Positions 7,146 through 14,300 of a stretch of DNA of 14,367 nucleotides are shown piece by piece. Under the pieces are notes generated by a model. The model was given only the letters and a program-made list of their open reading frames with translations, did no database searches and was not told the origin of the DNA. How positions within the stretch are numbered: the stretch's first letter is position 1; every line of letters starts with the position of its first letter. The position numbers and the translations under genes were made by a program. The DNA comes from JBAYHN01 sp041666125 (lineage in GTDB: Bacteria; Patescibacteriota; Gracilibacteria; UBA1369; UM-FILTER-53-11), in NCBI GenBank assembly GCA_041666125.1, contig JBAYHN010000033.1:1-14367 (forward strand), written 5' to 3'.

Positions 7146-7349
7146 ATGATTCATCTCAAAAAGAATCCAAAGGAATCGAATGAGAAACTGATCGCCCGCT
7201 TTCAAAAGAAGGTGCAGGGTAGCAGAATCCTTTTGATGGCAAAGGAGAAAATGTACCACAAGAAACCTGCCAAAAAAGGTGCTATCCGCAAGCGCGCTAT
7301 CATGAGGGAACACTATCGTTCGGTCAGGGAGAAGCAAAGGTACCTATAA
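7146..7349 (+). CDS. rpsU: Small ribosomal subunit protein bS21
   Basis: This 67-residue, strongly basic protein matches bS21, a small-subunit protein near the mRNA exit and the anti-Shine-Dalgarno region, important for initiation. Seen here are the N-terminal strand and helix (ESNEKLIARFQKKV), the middle segment (GSRILLMAKEKMYHKKP) and an Arg/Lys-rich tail, all in family order and usual length. No Shine-Dalgarno precedes the ATG at 7146; the stretch before it is T-rich. It sits between gyrB (6 bases upstream) and prmC (9 bases downstream), which implies one operon. Given how few genes here carry Shine-Dalgarno sequences, bS21 variants in such lineages may be relevant to initiation, but that is inference. 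Confidence 0.9.
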   Translation: MIHLKKNPKESNEKLIARFQKKVQGSRILLMAKEKMYHKKPAKKGAIRKRAIMREHYRSVREKQRYL

Positions 7350-7358
7350 ACCTTGATT

Positions 7359-8210
7359 ATGCTTATTCACCAGCTGATTTCTCGCGGGAGACAGTTTTTG
7401 CGTGGTGGAACTGAAGCTGAAATTTTGCTCGCTTTTGTTATCGGTAAACCGCGCGAGTTTTTGATTGCGCATTCGGAGGCAAAAGTTGCCGCCGGGCTTT
7501 GTCGAAAATTTGATGATTTGTGTAAAAAGCGCGCAAGCGGCGTGCCGCTAAATTATTTAACTCACCGCAGGGCTTTTTATGGATTGGATTTTTATGTTGA
7601 TTCGAGGGTGCTAATCCCAAGGCCGGAGACGGAGCTTTTGGTGGAGGAAGTGCTGGATTTTTGCAAAAGTGACGAAGGTGGGAACGAGAAAGCGAAAATT
7701 TGCGACATTGGGACAGGATCCGGATGCATTGCCATTTCCTTGGCGGTGAATTTGCCACAGGCGAAGATTACTGCAGTTGATATTTCTAAAGATGCTCTTT
7801 GCGTGGCGCGCAGAAATGCAAAAAAACACGGCGTTTCCAGAAAAATTAAGTTTTTAAAAAGTAATTTAATTGAAAAAGTCTCCGGCGAAAAGTTTGATTG
7901 TATAGTGGCGAATTTGCCTTATATAAGCCAAAAAGAGAGGGCGTCTTTGGCGAGGGAAGTGGTGGACCACGAGCCTAAACTTGCACTTTTCGGAGGCAAA
8001 AAAGGTACAGAGCTTTTTGCCAAACTTTTTGGGCAAATTCGCAAAATGAAATTCAAACCAAAGATTTTAATCGGCGAAATCGGATTTTCTCAAAAAAAAG
8101 AAATCTCAAATCTTATAAAAGCCAACTTTGGTGAATTTTCGCACGAAGTTGACTGGAAAAAGGATTTAGCAGGTCTAAATCGCATGTTTACTATTCGCTT
8201 TCACAATTAG
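7359..8210 (+). CDS. prmC: Peptide chain release factor N5-glutamine methyltransferase
   Basis: PrmC (HemK) uses S-adenosylmethionine to methylate the glutamine of the GGQ motif in release factors. From the ATG at 7359 it has 283 residues, the normal size. The N-terminal helical domain ends in IPRPETE (86-92), the conserved substrate-side motif. The SAM-binding motif I is DIGTGSG (116-122), followed by AVD (about 139-141) and the catalytic tetrapeptide NLPY (185-188) followed by IS. Most family members have NPPY; the Asn and Tyr are kept here and only the second residue differs. A TTG at 7353 is in frame and would add two residues, but the ATG is the better start. There is no Shine-Dalgarno. 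It lies 9 bases after rpsU and 45 bases before prfA, whose product is its known type of substrate. Confidence 0.93.
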   Translation: MLIHQLISRGRQFLRGGTEAEILLAFVIGKPREFLIAHSEAKVAAGLCRKFDDLCKKRASGVPLNYLTHRRAFYGLDFYVDSRVLIPRPETELLVEEVLDFCKSDEGGNEKAKICDIGTGSGCIAISLAVNLPQAKITAVDISKDALCVARRNAKKHGVSRKIKFLKSNLIEKVSGEKFDCIVANLPYISQKERASLAREVVDHEPKLALFGGKKGTELFAKLFGQIRKMKFKPKILIGEIGFSQKKEISNLIKANFGEFSHEVDWKKDLAGLNRMFTIRFHN

Positions 8211-8228
8211 GCAGTTTAGAGTTATCCT
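8200..8228 (+). promoter_or_regulatory. Possible promoter for prfA
   Basis: TTCACA (8200-8205, 5 of 6) and TATCCT (8223-8228, 4 of 6) are separated by 17 bases. The -35 overlaps the end of prmC. A start near 8235 would give a leader of about 20 bases. The -10 is mediocre, so prfA may simply be read from the upstream operon. Confidence 0.35.
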
Positions 8229-8255
8229 ATACCCGTTGTTTAAACCTCAATCCCC

Positions 8256-9320
8256 ATGTTCGAAAAACTAAAAAAACTAGCCGAAGAATACGAGCGCCTA
8301 ATTATAGATCTCTCGAATCCCGAGGTGATTAACGATATGAATAAATATCGCGAATTTTCTAAACGCAAAAGTGAAATAGAGCAGACTGTGTTTTTTTATC
8401 GCGAACTTTTGGAGGCACAAAAGCAGATTAAAGACGCAGAGGAACTTTTAAAGAGTGATGACGCAGAAATGAGAACAATGGCAGAAGAAGAATTGCAGAT
8501 TGGCAAAGCACGAGAAATAAAGCTAGAAGAACAGATAAGAGTTGAACTTTTGCCTCGCGATCCGGACGACAAAAAAGATTGCATTGTGGAAGTTCGCGCC
8601 GGAACCGGAGGCGAGGAAGCTGCAATTTTTGCGGCAGATCTTTCACGCATGTACATTAGATTTGCGGAAAATAATCGCTGGAAAGTTGAGCTTTTAAGCA
8701 AAAGCGATGCCTCTGCAGGCGGATATAAGGAAAATATTTTCGCAGTAAGAGGAAACGGCGCTTATGGAAAATTAAAATATGAAAGTGGAGTTCACCGTGT
8801 GCAAAGAATCCCAAACACAGAGTCAAAGGGGCGTATTCACACCTCAACCGCCACAGTTGCTGTGTTGCCGGAGATTGAAGAAATCGACATAGCCATAAAA
8901 ACGGAAGACCTTAGAATAGACACTTTTAGAGCAGGTGGCGCGGGAGGCCAGCATGTAAATAAAACGGAGTCAGCGGTAAGAATTACTCATATGCCAAGCG
9001 GATTGGTCGTGGCATGCCAAGATGAGCGTTCCCAGATTCAGAACCGTGAAAAAGCCATGGATATCTTGCGCTCACGCCTTTATATCCACCAAAAGGAAGA
9101 GCAGGACAAAGCACGCCGCAGCACACGCCTAGCCCAAATAGGCACCGGCGAACGCAGCGAAAAGATAAGAACTTACAATTATCCTCAAGATCGCATAACG
9201 GATCACAGAATAAAGGCCAGTTTTAGCAATCTTCCATACATCATGGAAGGCAATATTGAACCAATACTTGAACAGCTTACAGTTGAGGACCAGGCCCGCA
9301 GACTTGCCGAATCGGACTAA
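8256..9320 (+). CDS. prfA: Peptide chain release factor 1 (RF1)
   Basis: RF1 recognises UAA and UAG in the ribosomal A site and triggers peptide release. The protein is 354 residues, the usual length. An N-terminal coiled-coil-like helical domain (1-100) is followed by VEVRAGTGGEEA (111-122). The stop-codon reading loop is PNT (186-188) in RIPNTESKGRIHTS; this is the P-x-T form of RF1 and not the SPF of RF2. The catalytic GGQ is at 230-232 within AGGAGGQHVNKTESAVR, so Gln232 is the expected methylation target of PrmC encoded just upstream. Together with TAA and TAG stops in most genes here, this fits ordinary decoding. There is no Shine-Dalgarno before the ATG at 8256. The end of the gene contains the promoter of the next transcript. 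Confidence 0.96.
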   Translation: MFEKLKKLAEEYERLIIDLSNPEVINDMNKYREFSKRKSEIEQTVFFYRELLEAQKQIKDAEELLKSDDAEMRTMAEEELQIGKAREIKLEEQIRVELLPRDPDDKKDCIVEVRAGTGGEEAAIFAADLSRMYIRFAENNRWKVELLSKSDASAGGYKENIFAVRGNGAYGKLKYESGVHRVQRIPNTESKGRIHTSTATVAVLPEIEEIDIAIKTEDLRIDTFRAGGAGGQHVNKTESAVRITHMPSGLVVACQDERSQIQNREKAMDILRSRLYIHQKEEQDKARRSTRLAQIGTGERSEKIRTYNYPQDRITDHRIKASFSNLPYIMEGNIEPILEQLTVEDQARRLAESD

Positions 9321-9332
9321 AAATGGTAAAAT
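9304..9332 (+). promoter_or_regulatory. Promoter for the CBM-like two-gene unit
   Basis: TTGCCG (9304-9309, 4 of 6) lies inside the last codons of prfA, with a 17-base spacer to TAAAAT (9327-9332, 5 of 6). The TG at 9324-9325 gives an extended -10. Transcription would start near 9339, leaving about 20 A-rich leader bases before the ATG at 9359. Confidence 0.55.
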
Positions 9333-9358
9333 AATATGAAAAATAAAAATAAAACCTT

Positions 9359-10795
9359 ATGCCAGCTCAACCAGAGCGTGCACCAGAAAATCAGGTGCCA
9401 GTTCAGTTCAAGTACGAAAAACCTGTTCCAGCTGGATCACAGGTGCAAGTTCAGTATTCGGCTGATGGTAAAACCTGGGAATTTGAGCAATTGCAAAAGG
9501 CCGGCAATGCTTTTACTGGGAATGTGAGCATGCCAGAGGGGGCAAATTATAAATATAAGTTTTTGATTGTTTCTCCAGATGGCGCATTGGCTCAATTCGA
9601 CCCGCCAAGTTTTGGCGCGACTTTAAATGGAACTGCAGGAGCGGCGGAGGGACAGGCCGCACCAGCTCAAAAAAATATTCTAGGCCAGCCAAGCCGGGCC
9701 CCAAATAAGCCAGATAAAGCCCCGATCCAGGAAGCTGGACGTCCTAACGTCATTGATGCTCGTCAAGAAGTCATTAGAAGAAGGCTTCAAGGCCGGGTTA
9801 AAGATATTTTGGGTGCCGGAAGGTCCTATGAAGGGGTTGAGAGTTTGGACGCTCTTTTTGAGCAGATTGATTTGGAATTGCAGGAAATTAACCATACCGG
9901 AAATGTTGCACCTATAATTCTTGGAATTTTAAATGAAGAAATAGGTAATTTGCCAAATTTGCCGGCAGCTGTGCGCGACCGCTTTAAAGGCAAAAATCCT
10001 CCACAAAGTTATGATGAATTGGCACAGCGTTTTAGTGAAGGTGGCACAATTTTCCGCAGAAAAGCTTTTAATGCGTTAAGAACCAATCCTGCTGCACAAA
10101 AGGCACTTGGAATAAAACCAGGCAGTAATGATTTTTCAGATCCTGGAATGAGGAAGATTTTCGGACGTGTTTGTAATGAATTTGATATGTGGGAGACTAT
10201 TCCGTTTCTTGGAATGGCTTTTAATAGACTCACAGAGGCTAAGCCTGCAAATGATCCGGAATTAACAAAACAAAGGACAAAACTCTTAAAGGGGATTTTG
10301 GGAAGGCTAAAACCACGTGATCACTCGGCAATAAGTAAGGTGTCTTCGAATAATCAGGCTTTAGCTCTTGATATTGCAGTGAATACTGGGTATGTGACAG
10401 CTGCCGCTCTTGGATCACCTTTGCTTGCAGGCGCAGTTTGGCTTGGCGGTGGTGTTGCGGGTGGACTAACCGGTGTTCATCTAAAAGAATTAATGCAGGC
10501 TATGAAAGAGCCAACAATGCTCACAGGAGTTAAAAATGTGTGGGGAGTTATAAAGAAAAATAATATTTTTTCACAATGGAGTAAGTCACAAGAAGGGCTC
10601 GGAGGTTTACTTAAAAATAAAATGAAAGGATTTTTATGGAACTCTATTCCTTTTTATGGTTCATGGAGAGCCACTCGCCCTCAAGATGAGGAACCAACTT
10701 TTGCTCCGGATAATGCAAAGGTTGAACAATCAAAAAAGCCCGTTCAAGTTGAAGATATTATGCGGGAAGCATGTAAAAAAGAACTCGGCAATTAA
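9359..10795 (+). CDS. Hypothetical protein with N-terminal CBM48/E-set-like domain
   Basis: This is a 478-residue protein of unknown function without a signal peptide. Residues about 14-82 look like an E-set/CBM48 (AMPK glycogen-binding-type) beta-sandwich: VQFKYEKPVPAGSQVQVQYS, DGKTWEF, GNVSMPEGANYKYKFLI and a closing DP. Such domains bind glycogen-like glucans or serve as interaction modules. A Pro/Ala/Gln-rich linker covers about 88-128. Residues about 130-335 are mainly helical, with charged segments such as RQEVIRRRLQGRVKDI. Residues about 339-375 are hydrophobic and Gly/Ala-rich (AAALGSPLLAGAVWLGGG), possibly one or two membrane-inserting helices. The C-terminus is charged. The stop is 9 bases before the next gene, so the two are cotranscribed. 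There is no Shine-Dalgarno. An overlapping 63-aa frame from 9336 is less protein-like. The beta-domain call rests on pattern only. Confidence 0.75.
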   Translation: MPAQPERAPENQVPVQFKYEKPVPAGSQVQVQYSADGKTWEFEQLQKAGNAFTGNVSMPEGANYKYKFLIVSPDGALAQFDPPSFGATLNGTAGAAEGQAAPAQKNILGQPSRAPNKPDKAPIQEAGRPNVIDARQEVIRRRLQGRVKDILGAGRSYEGVESLDALFEQIDLELQEINHTGNVAPIILGILNEEIGNLPNLPAAVRDRFKGKNPPQSYDELAQRFSEGGTIFRRKAFNALRTNPAAQKALGIKPGSNDFSDPGMRKIFGRVCNEFDMWETIPFLGMAFNRLTEAKPANDPELTKQRTKLLKGILGRLKPRDHSAISKVSSNNQALALDIAVNTGYVTAAALGSPLLAGAVWLGGGVAGGLTGVHLKELMQAMKEPTMLTGVKNVWGVIKKNNIFSQWSKSQEGLGGLLKNKMKGFLWNSIPFYGSWRATRPQDEEPTFAPDNAKVEQSKKPVQVEDIMREACKKELGN

Positions 10796-10804
10796 TAAAA
10801 TTTT

Positions 10805-11041
10805 ATGAAAAATCCACTTTTGGAAAATCAGTTAAATCGCGACGTAATAAGCCTTCTTGCCATCTGCAATATTCCTCCAATGGAAAAGCGCGTGTGGCTA
10901 AATACTTTGGAATACATGACTGATGACGAGAAAAAAGAGGTAATAGGAAATCTGCAAAAGGAAGCGAAATACGAAGAAGAAAACGCCGCAGCCGCAGCAG
11001 GAAAATTTATTGCGGCACTAGAAAATGGCAACGCAGTTTAG
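10805..11041 (+). CDS. Hypothetical small helical protein, 78 aa
   Basis: This is a 78-residue acidic, all-helical-looking protein without a signal peptide, cysteine pair or known motif. The N-terminal helix (NRDVISLLAICNIPP) is followed by a second (KRVWLNTLEYM) and a charged helix (DDEKKEVIGNLQKEAKYEEE). A penta-alanine tract then begins the last helix. It follows the CBM-like gene by 9 bases on the same strand, so a shared role is likely. Its size and helical character would suit a partner or accessory protein. The ATG at 10805 comes after an AT-rich stretch with no Shine-Dalgarno. Its TAG stop is only 3 bases from the nadB stop on the other strand. Confidence 0.65.
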   Translation: MKNPLLENQLNRDVISLLAICNIPPMEKRVWLNTLEYMTDDEKKEVIGNLQKEAKYEEENAAAAAGKFIAALENGNAV

Positions 11042-11044
11042 TTT

Positions 11045-12529
11045 TTAATTGGCCATAAAGTGACAACCGAGGCTTTTTTTGCGTGCTAATGAAGATTTCG
11101 TTACAAGTTCGGACGCTTGCAGCATGTTTTTTGCTTCAATTGTTTCCGGGCACATTTTTTTGATTTTAGAAAGTTCCGTCAGTAATTTTTTAATTATTAG
11201 TAGCGCGTTTGTTAGCGTTTTTTTAGTTCTAATTATTCCGACATCACGCCACATTGTTTCTTTTAGGGTTTTAGTTATTTGATTGATTTTTTTTCGTTCC
11301 GCAGCGCTTACTTTTGTAAGTTTTACTGAGGTAAAAATAGGGGATTTTGGCTGATTTTGTTTGGGTGTTTTTACTTTAGCAGAAGCCAAAATCCTATCCG
11401 AAAAAACAAGAGCCTCGAGCAGGGAATTTGATGCAAGTCGGTTTGCTCCATGCAAGCCCGTGCCGGCCACTTCACCAAATGCATACATATTTTTTATATT
11501 GGTCTCACCGCGCAAATTAACTTTTATTCCTCCGCACATATAATGTGCAGCAGGGGAGACGGGTATAAGATCTTTTGTTAAATCCAGCCCATATTCTTTT
11601 AGTTTTTTGTAAATCTGAACAAAACGATTTTTTATAAAATTGGCATCCTTATGCCTTAAATCAATAAAGACCGGGCCGGCTTTTTCTTGCTCAAATATTG
11701 CACGAGCCACAATGTCGCGAGGAGCAAGTTCTGCAAGCGGATGTATTTTTAACATAAATCGCTCACCATTTTTATTTAACAAATAGGCACCTTCGCCACG
11801 CACGGATTCGGAAATCAAAAAGCGCGGTTTGCTTTTAAGCTTGAGCGCCGTTGGGTGAAACTGCATAAATTCCAGATCGCGAAAAGCGCATCCGGCTCTT
11901 ATTGCCATAGCAATACCGTCACCGGTAGATATTTGCGGATTTGTAGTGTTTTCATAAATTTGGCCAAGTCCACCGGTCGCAAGCACCACGATTTTTGCCA
12001 AAACATTTATTGATTTATTGCCGTGCAAGATTTGCACGCCATAGCATGTTTTATTTTTTACAAGTAACTCAGCGGCAAAAGTGTGCTCCAAAATAGTAAT
12101 ATTGGGATTTTTTCGCGCATTCTTAACGAGCATTTCTTCTATGGCGCGGCCTGTAAAATCAGAAACAAAGGCAATTCTACGTTCGCTGTGCCCACCTTCA
12201 CGAGTTAGCGATAGTTTGCCTTTATCTGTGGCCAAAGGCACGCCAAGCCCAATCAAACGCTTTATTGCTGCAGGTCCATGAGTAACAACATATTCAACGG
12301 CTTTTTTATCGTTATGAAAGCAACCGGCCACCATTGTGTCGTTTATGTGTTTTTTAAAATTATCCAGTTGAGAAGTGACCGCTGCAATTCCACCCTGCGC
12401 AAAATTTGTACTGGTCTCCGCAATCTTTTTCTTTGTTACCACGAGCACGCGGTTCCCTTTTTCTGCAGCACGGAGCGCAAAATTCAAACCGGAAATTCCA
12501 GAGCCTATAACTATTGCATCAAATTGCAT
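11045..12529 (-). CDS. nadB: L-aspartate oxidase
   Basis: NadB is a cytoplasmic FAD enzyme that oxidises L-aspartate to iminoaspartate, the first step of de novo NAD synthesis, before NadA. The protein has 494 residues; E. coli NadB has 540. The FAD-binding GSGISG (9-14) and the covering loop TSTNFAQGGIAA (39-50) fit NadB. The active-site candidates are His225 in HPTAL, Arg271 in APRD, His329 in AAHYMCGGI and Arg364 in GANRLASNSLLEAL. AAHYMCGGI and the loop favour NadB over SdhA/FrdA, and no separate iron-sulfur subunit gene lies beside it. The C-terminal helical domain is present but stops after RKKSLGCHFM, where relatives usually have RxESRGxH and a longer tail. The start ATG has a weak AAGG 6 bases upstream and lies 18 bases after the aroA-aroK stop, so it is in that operon. 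nadA and nadC are not in the window. Confidence 0.94.
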   Translation of the reverse strand: MQFDAIVIGSGISGLNFALRAAEKGNRVLVVTKKKIAETSTNFAQGGIAAVTSQLDNFKKHINDTMVAGCFHNDKKAVEYVVTHGPAAIKRLIGLGVPLATDKGKLSLTREGGHSERRIAFVSDFTGRAIEEMLVKNARKNPNITILEHTFAAELLVKNKTCYGVQILHGNKSINVLAKIVVLATGGLGQIYENTTNPQISTGDGIAMAIRAGCAFRDLEFMQFHPTALKLKSKPRFLISESVRGEGAYLLNKNGERFMLKIHPLAELAPRDIVARAIFEQEKAGPVFIDLRHKDANFIKNRFVQIYKKLKEYGLDLTKDLIPVSPAAHYMCGGIKVNLRGETNIKNMYAFGEVAGTGLHGANRLASNSLLEALVFSDRILASAKVKTPKQNQPKSPIFTSVKLTKVSAAERKKINQITKTLKETMWRDVGIIRTKKTLTNALLIIKKLLTELSKIKKMCPETIEAKNMLQASELVTKSSLARKKSLGCHFMAN

Positions 12530-12547
12530 AGAGGGCCTTATTTTACA

Positions 12548-14290
12548 CTATTTTAAGCCAAATAGCCTCACTGCTGCGTGAGCTATTTTATGAGCCTTTT
12601 CATTAAGGTCTTTTATCTGATTTTTGCTGTTTTTAGAGACATCAATAATACAGTCTGCAGCTTTTAAGTATTTCTTGATTCGCTTTTTATAAACTGCATC
12701 AAGCTCATCCAAAAAGTTTTTGCCACTCAAGGTTGGCCTGTTTAAGCTTTTAATTAGGCGTTTTCTTAATGTGGCTACCTGGCAATCCAAATAAATAATC
12801 CTGCCAAATTTCTTTAAAAGCTTGGCGTTTGCAGGAGAAATTATTGTGCCGCCGCCGGTGGAAATAACTTTATTTTTTAATTTCGATATTTTTTTGACCA
12901 TTTGAAATTCAAGTTTGCGAAAATATTTCCATCCTTTTTTGGCTACAATATGCAAAATCTTCATGTTTGCAAACTTCTCGATTTCCGCATCAATATCGTA
13001 AAAATCACGTTTTAGTTTTTGTGCCAAAACTTTTCCTATTTTGGTTTTTCCGCTGCCACGCATTCCGGTAAGTACAATATTTTTAGATTTGATTTTACTT
13101 TTAACTTTTTCCAAATCTCTCCAGAATGTTGGATACGTTTTGGAAACGCAATTTGGATTTTTAATTTTAATTTCCGGAATCGCAATTTGAGCCATGCCGA
13201 AGCACATTGCCATTCGATGGTCATTGTAAGTTTCGATCTCAGCGCCGTGTAATTTTTCCGGATCACCAAAAATAATAAGTCCGTCTTTTAACTCTGTTAC
13301 TTTTGTGCCGATTCTTCGTAGCTCGGCTGCGATGGCGTGCAGTCTATCACATTCTTTTTCGCGCAAATTTGCAAGGCCCACGAGCTCGTTTTTGCCCTTG
13401 GTAAAGGCGCAAAGCACAGCGAGCGTCATTGCTCCATCCGGGAAATCTTTACAATCTATTTTGCCGATATTTTGCAGCGAACCATCTGGATTTTTCTGCA
13501 TTTTCTTTGTAATTTCTAGAATTTTATAATCAGCCTGTAGTGAATTTTTTAGCACGTTTTTTACGTTTATTTTTTCTCCCATTAAGGCCGAAATTCCCCA
13601 AAAGTAAGTTGCAGAAGAACCGTCGCCTTCTATTTTGAAATTAGCGACTTTGTATTTTTGCCCACTTTTAATCTTAAAGGTTTTATATCCGTTTCGTTTT
13701 ACTTCGATGCCAAAACTTTCCATCACAGAAAGGGTCATGTCTACATATGGCTTAGAGACGAGCTCGCCGACAATTTTAATCTCTGTGTCTTTCTTGGCGA
13801 GAGGCGAGGCGAGTAGTAAAGCGGAAAGAAATTGGCTGCTTATATTGCCTTTCAATTCGCATTTGCCTCCTACCATTGGTTTTACAATTTTTATTGGCGG
13901 AAATCCGCTTTCCCCCAAATATTCAATTCTTGCGCCGAGCTGTTTTAGCGCTTCAACTAAATCTTTTATTGGTCTTTGTTGCATTCTTAAGTCGCCCGTA
14001 AGAATTGTTTCGAAATTCTGCGCGGAAAGGACTGCAGTTAGGAATCTCATTACTGTCCCGGCATTTCCGCAAAATATTTTTGCGCGTGTTTTTTTAAATT
14101 CTCCGCCAAAAACTTTTGCCGCATCTTTATTGACTTTAATCTTCACGCCAAGACTGTTTAATGCCTTTATCATCCACTTCGTATCATCACTTTTTAATAT
14201 TCCGCGAAGTGAGCTTTTGCCTTTAGCTAAAGCCGCGCATATAAGTGCACGATTTGTAATGCTTTTTGATCCCGGTACTTTTATATTCAT
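12548..14290 (-). CDS. aroA-aroK: EPSP synthase-shikimate kinase fusion protein
   Basis: The 580-residue protein joins two shikimate-pathway enzymes. Residues 1-395 are 3-phosphoshikimate 1-carboxyvinyltransferase: PGSKS with Lys9, GNAGT (75-79), TGDLRMQQRP (98-107), GNISSQ, the catalytic Asp285 in DFPDGAMT, Glu313 in REKECDR, NDHR (356-359), and Lys384 in SKTYP. Residues about 402-580 are shikimate kinase: Walker A GMRGSGKT (409-416), DID (432-434), FRKLE with Arg458, GGG (479-481) and the lid RPTL (518-521). All key residues are present, so both activities are expected, catalysing step 5 and then step 6 from one chain. The frame is open back to an ATG at 14350. I chose 14290 because GAGGT lies 6 bases upstream (after TCTTT), the protein then begins at the family start (MNIKVPGSKS), and an upstream aroB-like tail overlaps 14299-14367. 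An ATG at 14302 overlapping that TGA is the other option. Confidence 0.92.
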   Translation of the reverse strand: MNIKVPGSKSITNRALICAALAKGKSSLRGILKSDDTKWMIKALNSLGVKIKVNKDAAKVFGGEFKKTRAKIFCGNAGTVMRFLTAVLSAQNFETILTGDLRMQQRPIKDLVEALKQLGARIEYLGESGFPPIKIVKPMVGGKCELKGNISSQFLSALLLASPLAKKDTEIKIVGELVSKPYVDMTLSVMESFGIEVKRNGYKTFKIKSGQKYKVANFKIEGDGSSATYFWGISALMGEKINVKNVLKNSLQADYKILEITKKMQKNPDGSLQNIGKIDCKDFPDGAMTLAVLCAFTKGKNELVGLANLREKECDRLHAIAAELRRIGTKVTELKDGLIIFGDPEKLHGAEIETYNDHRMAMCFGMAQIAIPEIKIKNPNCVSKTYPTFWRDLEKVKSKIKSKNIVLTGMRGSGKTKIGKVLAQKLKRDFYDIDAEIEKFANMKILHIVAKKGWKYFRKLEFQMVKKISKLKNKVISTGGGTIISPANAKLLKKFGRIIYLDCQVATLRKRLIKSLNRPTLSGKNFLDELDAVYKKRIKKYLKAADCIIDVSKNSKNQIKDLNEKAHKIAHAAVRLFGLK

Positions 14291-14295
14291 AAAAG

Positions 14296-14300
14296 ACCTC
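14296..14300 (-). promoter_or_regulatory. Shine-Dalgarno deciding the aroA-aroK start
   Basis: On the minus strand GAGGT (14300-14296) precedes the ATG at 14290 by 5 bases. Ribosomes finishing the upstream gene at its TGA (14301-14299) would end on this site, which fits translational coupling. The GGAGG before the alternative ATG at 14350 encodes Gly-Gly of the upstream aroB-like protein, so it may be coincidental. Confidence 0.55.

Noticed and set aside
7353..7358. TTG start for prmC at 7353
   Set aside because: An in-frame ATG follows two codons later, and neither start has a Shine-Dalgarno, so the ATG is the simpler choice.
9336..9527. 63-aa frame overlapping the start of the CBM-like gene
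   Set aside because: It is out of frame with the longer gene and begins with low-complexity Lys/Asn. The CBM-like frame has clear strand and motif structure over the same bases.
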